Part shown: positions 1 to 4,663 of the stretch, one piece after another
Layout: every line of letters begins with the position of its first letter
Numbering within the stretch: the first letter of the stretch is position 1
Assembly (NCBI GenBank): GCA_002390025.1
Contig: DGRU01000208.1
Location: forward strand, 1-7,236
DNA from: Lachnospiraceae bacterium UBA4380
Lineage (GTDB): Bacteria > Bacillota > Clostridia > Lachnospirales > Lachnospiraceae
Length of the DNA: 7,236 nucleotides
Direction: 5' to 3'
Position numbers and translations under genes: made by a program
The notes under the pieces: generated by a model
Database searches by the model: none
Told to the model about the DNA's origin: nothing
What the model saw: only the letters and a program-made list of their open reading frames with translations

Positions 1-1
1 G

Positions 2-50
2 CCCTGTATCAGGGAGGGACCGGGATCAGCAACCGGCCCGGGAGTACCTC
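2..50 (+). other. GC-rich foldable segment upstream of queT
   Basis: A short hairpin CCCTG-TAT-CAGGG (2-14) is followed by a segment in which GAGG (14-17) can pair with CCTC (47-50), enclosing CCGGG (20-24) opposite CCCGG (37-41). This may be the end of an RNA element that begins outside the window, or the remains of an upstream gene's 3' region. queT genes are often controlled by preQ1 riboswitches, but I do not recognise a preQ1-I or preQ1-II consensus here. No function is claimed. Confidence 0.3.
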
Positions 51-54
51 TATG

Positions 55-146
55 TAAAGACCATCGTAATAAAGACCCTCGTAATAAAGAGTTACGGTAC
101 AGACCCTGCTGAAAAATGAATAAAGACCTTCCGGATAAAGACCATC
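55..146 (+). repeat. TAAAGACC short-repeat cluster, 15-bp spacing
   Basis: TAAAGACC occurs exactly at 55-62, 70-77, 121-128 and 136-143, with an imperfect copy TAAAGAGT at 85-92 and a variant TACAGACC at 98-105. The steps 55-70-85 and 121-136 are each exactly 15 bp. The longer unit TAAAGACCATC appears at 55-65 and 136-146, and CGTAATAAAGA at 65-75 and 80-90. The cluster lies in the non-coding region before queT. It could be a regulator-binding array or a decaying intergenic repeat; the sequence alone does not decide. Confidence 0.6.
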
Positions 147-230
147 TTTTTTCACTGAGGGAAAAATGATCACATATGTGGTGGAATAGTCAGAAGCAGG
201 GGATTATACAGGAATGTGTAAAGAGTAAAA

Positions 231-731
231 ATGAAAGAGAAGAATGAACAGAATCTTTCACAGGTACAGATGATCGCACAGGCAGCCATGATCGCGGCCG
301 TCTACGTGGTGCTCACAATGCTGTTTGCACCGTTTTCCTTCAGAGCGATCCAGGTCAGAGTTTCGGAGGCACTTACCATTCTTCCGCTGTTTACCCCCGC
401 TGCGGTTCCCGGCCTCTTTGTCGGATGTATCCTGGCAAATATGCTGGGCGGCGCGATCATATGGGACGTTATTTTCGGCAGCCTGGCCACCCTGATCGGG
501 GCTGTGGTCGGCAGGATGCTCCGCAAAAACCGCTGGCTGGTCCCGATTCCCACGATCGTTGCCAATACGGTGATTGTCCCGCTGGTCCTCCGCTACGGAT
601 ATGGTGAGAACATACCTCTCCTGCTGATGGCGGTCTATGTGGCTGTGGGGGAGATCATCAGCTGCTATGTTCTGGGAGAACTGCTTGCGGAGGTCCTTCT
701 GCGTTACCTCAATGTCATATTTAAAAACTGA
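231..731 (+). CDS. queT: QueT family transporter (ECF S component, preQ1/queuosine precursor)
   Basis: This 166-residue, very hydrophobic protein is a QueT family member, the substrate-binding S component of an energy-coupling factor importer thought to take up preQ1 or a related queuosine precursor for tRNA modification. After a short charged N-terminus (about residues 1-13) come roughly five to six membrane segments. The family-typical stretch around residues 40-90 is visible, including IQVRVSEALTILPLF, the LFVGCILANMLGG loop and the WDVIFGSLATLIGA segment. The length is normal for the family. ATG at 231 is preceded only by a weak purine-rich site (AAAGAG, about 219-224). The ATP-binding and T subunits of the ECF module are not in the window and are usually encoded elsewhere and shared. 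The gene appears to be a separate unit from the export operon downstream, which has its own promoter. Confidence 0.9.
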   Translation: MKEKNEQNLSQVQMIAQAAMIAAVYVVLTMLFAPFSFRAIQVRVSEALTILPLFTPAAVPGLFVGCILANMLGGAIIWDVIFGSLATLIGAVVGRMLRKNRWLVPIPTIVANTVIVPLVLRYGYGENIPLLLMAVYVAVGEIISCYVLGELLAEVLLRYLNVIFKN

Positions 732-735
732 CAGA

Positions 736-754
736 CTGCCTGACTGACCGGCAG
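736..754 (+). terminator. weak stem-loop after queT
   Basis: CTGCC (736-740) can pair with GGCAG (750-754) a few bases after the queT stop. The stem is only five base pairs and no U-tract follows, so this is at best a poor terminator candidate. Confidence 0.2.
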
Positions 755-778
755 ATTAGAGGCTGCGGAGTGCGGACG

Positions 779-817
779 GCTGACAGATGCCGCTGACAGA
801 TGCCTCTGAAAGATGCG
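779..817 (+). repeat. 13-bp tandem repeat upstream of the cargo promoter
   Basis: GCTGACAGATGCC is present as two perfect abutting copies (779-791 and 792-804), followed by a third copy with three mismatches (805-817), and then a fragment, GACAGATT (818-825). The array ends 23 bp before the predicted -35 box at 841, where an activator or repressor could bind. It could also be simple slippage. A 13-bp period does not match the helical turn, so the copies would sit on different faces of the DNA. Confidence 0.7.
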
Positions 818-840
818 GACAGATTCTTTTGTCAATTCCG

Positions 841-868
841 TTGAAATCAGGAATGTCATGCGTATAAA
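841..868 (+). promoter_or_regulatory. predicted sigma-A promoter of the cargo/export operon
   Basis: TTGAAA (841-846) and TATAAA (863-868) are separated by 16 bp, close to the vegetative consensus. Transcription would start near 875 and give a leader of about 100 nt before the first cargo gene at 978. No comparable promoter is evident before the adaptor or ABC genes, so they may be read through from here. The boxes were seen by eye, with no experimental support. Confidence 0.55.
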
Positions 869-977
869 GAGATAAAGTAACTATTTCAGGACCAACATGA
901 TCGAAGTGCATTGCGGGGGTTCGCACGGAAAACAGAGGATCAGGGCGAAAACCGGCAGGCGACAGGAGGTTGATCTT

Positions 978-1319
978 ATGGCAGAGGAGCTTAAAAATAC
1001 CATGCAGAAAATGGATGAGGACGATCTGTTTTCCGTTTCCGGCGGTGTATCCGTCCACAACAGGCAGAGGCCGAATGTAGGCACATATACACCTGTGGAC
1101 CAGACAGTCCTGTCCGGTGTCACGGCAAAACAGAATCCTGTGGGCAGTTCGGATATGAAAGGCTTCATAGGAAATATGACAGAAGAGACCGCATCTTCCG
1201 TGGGACTTGGATCCACGACAGCGGACTGTCCGACCTGCGGCGTTCCCACTGTACATATCGTCTTCAACGGCGGCAGGGGAAAATGTACGGTCTGCGGACT
1301 TGTCAGGGACAAACTCTGA
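978..1319 (+). CDS. double-glycine leader protein with C-terminal zinc-ribbon-like module (cargo A)
   Basis: This is a 113-residue small protein that is probably processed and exported by the C39 ABC transporter downstream. The start at 978 is chosen because AGGAGG (964-969) lies 8 nt upstream. Residues 1-23 form a leader ending SVSGG that fits the double-glycine pattern: Met at -12, Asp at -8, Leu at -7, Val at -4, Gly-Gly at -2/-1. Cleavage would leave about 90 residues. The mature part begins with a Gly/Ser/Thr/Asn-rich, probably flexible stretch (24-80). It ends with CPTCG (C84, C87), 15 residues, then CTVCG (C103, C106), the only four cysteines, laid out like a zinc ribbon; disulfides after export are an alternative. 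Cargo B follows after 27 nt. I do not recognise a named family. It could be a bacteriocin-like peptide, but the length and the Cys pairs suggest a folded protein. The export role is inferred from leader and context. Confidence 0.85.
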   Translation: MAEELKNTMQKMDEDDLFSVSGGVSVHNRQRPNVGTYTPVDQTVLSGVTAKQNPVGSSDMKGFIGNMTEETASSVGLGSTTADCPTCGVPTVHIVFNGGRGKCTVCGLVRDKL

Positions 1320-1346
1320 CGGATTAAACGGATGAAGGAGAATAGA

Positions 1347-1655
1347 ATGGCAGGAATGGATAAGTTAAATGACATGGACCTGGGGAAGGTCACCGGGGGC
1401 GTCGGAGAGGCCGGCGAAGAAAATAAATGGAAATGGGCGCTGGCCAATATCGACAGAGGTTATCTGGCACTCCGCTCCGCTCCTGATTACGACTTCCGAA
1501 ACGAGAAGGTGAAAATTGTCAACGGGACTGCTCTCCAGATCAATCCCGACAAGACAGACGGCGAGTATGTCTACGCCTATTTTAACGGAGAGTATGGCTG
1601 GGTAAACCTGAACTATATCTCCGGATTTGAGAGTCACGGCACAGCTTTCAGATGA
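1347..1655 (+). CDS. double-glycine leader protein with bacterial SH3 domain (cargo B)
   Basis: This is a 102-residue small protein, probably exported with cargo A. ATG at 1347 is preferred over the in-frame ATG at 1332 because AAGGAG (1335-1340) sits 6 nt before it and because this gives a short leader. Residues 1-18 end in GKVTGG and match the double-glycine pattern: Leu -12, Asp -8, Leu -7, Val -4, Gly-Gly. After cleavage about 84 residues remain. Residues 35-93 read as a bacterial SH3 (SH3b) domain, with GYLALRSAP at 38-46, a KVKIVNGTALQI strand pair at 54-65, and YVYAYFNGEYGWVNLNYI at 74-91, including the characteristic GWV turn. SH3b domains commonly bind cell-wall peptides or other ligands outside the cell. 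No cysteine is present. Apart from the leader it shares no visible similarity with cargo A. The ligand is unknown; targeting of the host or a neighbour's wall is speculation. Confidence 0.85.
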   Translation: MAGMDKLNDMDLGKVTGGVGEAGEENKWKWALANIDRGYLALRSAPDYDFRNEKVKIVNGTALQINPDKTDGEYVYAYFNGEYGWVNLNYISGFESHGTAFR

Positions 1656-1676
1656 CAGGAATGAAATAAAATATCT

Positions 1677-1738
1677 GCCGGCCGCAGGCTTTACGGCTCC
1701 TTTCTCTTGAGAGAGGGGCCTGTTTGGCTGCGGCCGGC
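1677..1738 (+). promoter_or_regulatory. large nested hairpin between cargo and export genes
   Basis: GCCGGCCGCAG (1677-1687) is perfectly complementary to CTGCGGCCGGC (1728-1738), an 11-bp GC-rich stem. Inside it, GGCTCCTTTCTC and GAGAGGGGCC can form a second stem around the loop TTGA, with a small bulge. It begins 22 nt after the cargo B stop. No U-run follows on the + strand (TAATTGAGG), so it is not a standard intrinsic terminator. It is more likely a partial attenuator, an RNA-stabilising 3' end for the cargo message, or a processing site. Such elements often make small secreted peptides more abundant than their transporters; that role is inferred here. Confidence 0.6.
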
Positions 1739-1828
1739 TAATTGAGGTTAAAATACTGCCGCGCGGGCAGGCCGGGGGACTTTTTTCAGACACCGGCAGG
1801 CCGGGGTATCCCGAAATTGGAGGACATG

Positions 1829-2242
1829 ATGGATAATCAACTCTTCAGAAAACAGAGTATGGATCGGATTTCTTCGCCTGAACAGCTTCAGGATTATATG
1901 AGGGTCACCAGCCCCGGAATCTGGATGGTCCTGTCGGCAGTCATTGTCCTTCTGGCAGGGCTGATCATCTGCTCGATGGTCGGGAAAATAGAGACCAAAT
2001 ATGAGGTCAGAGCAGAGGTGCAGGACGGGAAGACCAGCGTCATTCTGGATGCGGATACGGAATATGCGGTGAAAAAGGGGATGACACTGCGGATCGGTGA
2101 TCAGGATGTTTCGATCGAGTATGTCCGCACACTGGACAGCGGAGAGACCGTTGTGTCGGCAAGTGCTTCCCTGCCGGACGGGACCTATGACGCGGAGATC
2201 GTAACGGAATCCATCACGCCGATCAGCTTCCTGACCAACTGA
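1829..2242 (+). CDS. minimal HlyD-like adaptor (NHLM-type secretion protein)
   Basis: This is a 137-residue membrane-anchored protein, probably the adaptor of the export machine. GGAGG (1819-1823) best fits the ATG at 1829; the adjacent in-frame ATG at 1826 is too close. The first 30 residues, LFRKQSMDRISSPEQLQDYMR and neighbours, resemble the N-terminus of NHLM bacteriocin system secretion proteins (HlyD/membrane-fusion type). One membrane segment follows (31-51), then about 85 extracellular residues rich in beta strand, ending TPISFLTN, as in the C-terminal end of this family. Full adaptors are usually about twice as long or more and carry a coiled-coil hairpin. Here no coiled coil is visible, yet both ends look intact, so I read it as an internally shortened adaptor suited to a cell with one membrane rather than a broken gene. 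The C39 ABC gene follows after about 150 bp. Confidence 0.75.
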   Translation: MDNQLFRKQSMDRISSPEQLQDYMRVTSPGIWMVLSAVIVLLAGLIICSMVGKIETKYEVRAEVQDGKTSVILDADTEYAVKKGMTLRIGDQDVSIEYVRTLDSGETVVSASASLPDGTYDAEIVTESITPISFLTN

Positions 2243-2294
2243 CCGCGCAGACTCCGGCCCGGCTGAACTGCCTGCTGAACTCTTTATTCTTCAT

Positions 2295-2354
2295 CGCGCA
2301 ATCCCCGTGCCTTCAGAGACGGGACAGGCGCGCAGGACTCGCGAATGAGTCCTG
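2295..2354 (+). promoter_or_regulatory. two stem-loops before the C39 transporter gene
   Basis: In the gap between adaptor and transporter, CGCGC (2295-2299) can pair with GCGCG (2328-2332) around an inner CCCGT (2304-2308)/ACGGG (2319-2323). A separate perfect 8-bp stem, CAGGACTC (2333-2340)/GAGTCCTG (2347-2354), has the loop GCGAAT. No U-tract follows. They could tune translation or mRNA stability of the transporter genes. No promoter is obvious in this gap. Confidence 0.4.
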
Positions 2355-2394
2355 AATTGTACTAGGATGCCCGTGGAAGGGAAATACTTCACCG

Positions 2395-4581
2395 ATGGAA
2401 AAAACAAAGAAGAAAACCATACAGCCTGTCAGAAAGGGAACCGCCAAGGTTCCGGTGGTCATGCAGATGGAAGCCCTGGAATGCGGCGCGGCCTGTCTGG
2501 CAATGGTGATGGCCTTTTACGAAAAATGGATACCTCTGGAGCAGGTGCGCCGTGACTGCGGTGTCTCCCGCGACGGATCCAATGCCAGGAATGTACTGAT
2601 CGCCGCCCGCAGATACGGGTTTGAGGCGGACGGCTACCGCATGGAAGTAGATGCCCTGAGAGAGAACGCTGTCTATCCCTGCATTATCCACTGGAATTTC
2701 AACCACTTTGTGGTTCTGAACGGTTTCAAGGGGGACAAGGCAGTGATCAACGACCCTGCCCGGGGCACAGTCCGGGTATCCATGGAGGAGTTCGACCACG
2801 CTTTTACGGGAATCTGCCTGCTGATCACGCCGGGAGAGAATTTCGTCCCCTCCGGAAAGAGGAGGAGTACGCTTGAATTTGCCGCCAGCCGGATGACCGG
2901 GGCAGCAGCGGCTGCTGTCTTTGTCACGCTCACTTCCGTGATCGCCAGCCTGTTCGGAATCATCAATCCTGTCATGACCAGGATCTTTATGGACCGTCTG
3001 CTGACCGGGCAAAACCCCCGCTGGCTCTATCCCTTCGTCGCGCTGATGGCAGCCCTGTGTGCGGTCCAGCTTGTGGTGCAGTGGATCCAGGTGGTCTACT
3101 CCCTGAGGATCAACGGAAAAATGTCGGTGGTGGGAAGTACCTCTTTTATGTGGAAGGTCTTAAAGCTTCCCATGGAATTTTTCTCCCAGCGCCTGGCGGG
3201 TGATATCCTGCAGCGCAAGAACACAAATGCGTCTATAGCGGGGACCCTTGTGAATACTGCCGCCCCTCTGGTCCTGGAGACAGTGATGGCGGTGGTCTAT
3301 CTGACCCTTATGCTGCGCTACAGTCCCGTCCTGACCTTGATCGGACTGGTCTCGGTGGTCATGAATCTGGTGATCGCGCGCTATATGTCCGAAAAACGTG
3401 TGAATCTGACACGTGTGCAGATGCGGGACGCGGGAAAACTGGCCTCGACGACAGTCGCGGGAATCAGCATGGCGGAGACCATCAAGGCTTCCGGCGCCGA
3501 GAACGGCTTTTTCCGGAAATGGTCCGGATATCAGGCTTCGGTCAATACCCAGGATGTGAAATATCAGCGCATGAATATGAGCCTGGGCATTATCCCCACG
3601 CTGATCAGCAGCATTGCCAACTATATGGTCCTCTTTGCAGGAATCTACTTTGCCATGAACGGCAGCTTTACCCTGGGCATGATCTCGGTCTTTCAGGGAT
3701 TTCTGGGTTCCTTCATGGGACCTGTGTCCACTCTGATCGGGGCCGGCCAGCTGATCCAGGAGATGAGAACGGATATGGAGCGGGTGGAGGATGTCATGCA
3801 GTATCCCGAAGACCCGTTTGTAAAAGACGACCCGGTCAGCGATGAGGAGGATTACTCCAAGCTCAGCGGAAAAGTCGAGGTGAAGGACGTGACGTTCGGC
3901 TATTCTCCCCTCGGAGAGCCGGTCATCAAGAATTTCTCCATGTCTCTTCAGCCCGGAAGCAGGGTGGCGATCGTCGGTCCCAGCGGATGCGGAAAGTCGA
4001 CTCTGAGCAGCCTGATCTCGGGGCTTTACAAGCCCTGGAGCGGAGAGATCCTGTTTGACGGAAAACCGATCTCCGAGATCCATAGAAGCGTCTTCACAGG
4101 CTCTGTGGCTGTCGTGGATCAGGAAATCATTCTGTTCGAGGATACCATTGCTGCCAATATCCGCATGTGGGATGAAAGCATAGCGGATTTCGAAGTGATC
4201 ATGGCAGCAAGAGACGCCCAGATCCATGACGATATTCTCCGCCGTCCCGGTGGATATCAGGGGAAACTGACAGAGAACGGCAAGGATCTGTCGGGAGGAC
4301 AGCGCCAACGTCTCGAGATCGCGCGCGTGCTGGCACAGGATCCTTCGATCATTATCCTGGACGAGGCGACCAGCGCGCTGGACGCCAAGACCGAATACGA
4401 TGTCGTCAAGGCAATCTGCGACCGGGGCATCACCTGCATCGTGATTGCCCACAGGCTGTCCACGATCCGTGACTGCGACGAGATCATCGTGCTGGAGAAA
4501 GGACAGGTCGTGGAGCGCGGGACCCATGAGCAGCTCTATGCAGCAGGCGGCGCATACACAGAACTGGTCACAAGCGAATAG
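2395..4581 (+). CDS. peptidase-containing ABC transporter (C39 peptidase, NHLM type)
   Basis: This 728-residue protein has the three-domain layout of peptidase-containing ABC transporters, which cut double-glycine leaders and export the remainder. Residues about 18-145 are a C39 cysteine peptidase: Q24 (oxyanion hole) six residues before the catalytic C30 in LECGAAC, H104 in NHFVVL, and D120 in INDPARG. About six membrane segments lie between residues 165 and 460. The ATPase domain shows Walker A GPSGCGKST (528-536), signature LSGGQ (632-636), Walker B with D656/E657, and switch H686. All key residues are present and the length is typical. ATG at 2395 has a modest GGAAGGG site about 12 nt upstream. 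It resembles the NHLM peptidase/ATP-binding subunit and would act on the leaders of both cargo proteins. The pairing with those cargoes rests on context and leader fit. Confidence 0.93.
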   Translation: MEKTKKKTIQPVRKGTAKVPVVMQMEALECGAACLAMVMAFYEKWIPLEQVRRDCGVSRDGSNARNVLIAARRYGFEADGYRMEVDALRENAVYPCIIHWNFNHFVVLNGFKGDKAVINDPARGTVRVSMEEFDHAFTGICLLITPGENFVPSGKRRSTLEFAASRMTGAAAAAVFVTLTSVIASLFGIINPVMTRIFMDRLLTGQNPRWLYPFVALMAALCAVQLVVQWIQVVYSLRINGKMSVVGSTSFMWKVLKLPMEFFSQRLAGDILQRKNTNASIAGTLVNTAAPLVLETVMAVVYLTLMLRYSPVLTLIGLVSVVMNLVIARYMSEKRVNLTRVQMRDAGKLASTTVAGISMAETIKASGAENGFFRKWSGYQASVNTQDVKYQRMNMSLGIIPTLISSIANYMVLFAGIYFAMNGSFTLGMISVFQGFLGSFMGPVSTLIGAGQLIQEMRTDMERVEDVMQYPEDPFVKDDPVSDEEDYSKLSGKVEVKDVTFGYSPLGEPVIKNFSMSLQPGSRVAIVGPSGCGKSTLSSLISGLYKPWSGEILFDGKPISEIHRSVFTGSVAVVDQEIILFEDTIAANIRMWDESIADFEVIMAARDAQIHDDILRRPGGYQGKLTENGKDLSGGQRQRLEIARVLAQDPSIIILDEATSALDAKTEYDVVKAICDRGITCIVIAHRLSTIRDCDEIIVLEKGQVVERGTHEQLYAAGGAYTELVTSE

Positions 4582-4663
4582 GGGCAGGCCCTGTTCGCCG
4601 GCCATCGTCCGATGATGCCTGCGGGCGCAGGTGCTCCGGCATGGACGAAAAAGAGGTAACAGA

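Noticed and set aside
55..146. CRISPR array
   Set aside because: The repeats are only 8-11 bp with about 7-bp gaps, too short for CRISPR repeats or spacers, and no cas gene is present.
171..180. Perfect 10-bp palindrome CACATATGTG as an operator before queT
   Set aside because: It is a single short AT-centred palindrome without a clear adjacent promoter, so chance is a sufficient explanation.
120..230. preQ1 riboswitch immediately before queT
   Set aside because: I could not find the C-rich pseudoknot loop and A-rich tail of preQ1-I or the conserved core of preQ1-II; a covariance search would be needed to exclude other classes.
897..977. Upstream ATG for cargo A adding 27 residues
   Set aside because: No good ribosome site precedes 897, whereas AGGAGG is ideally placed for 978, and the longer form would bury the leader internally.
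881..1447. Minus-strand open frame across both cargo genes
   Set aside because: The + strand genes here have ribosome sites and matching double-glycine leaders, while the minus frame has low-complexity Ser/Pro content and no motif.
1742..1828. Longer N-terminus for the adaptor
   Set aside because: The added residues have no family resemblance, and the Shine-Dalgarno sequence GGAGG points to 1829.
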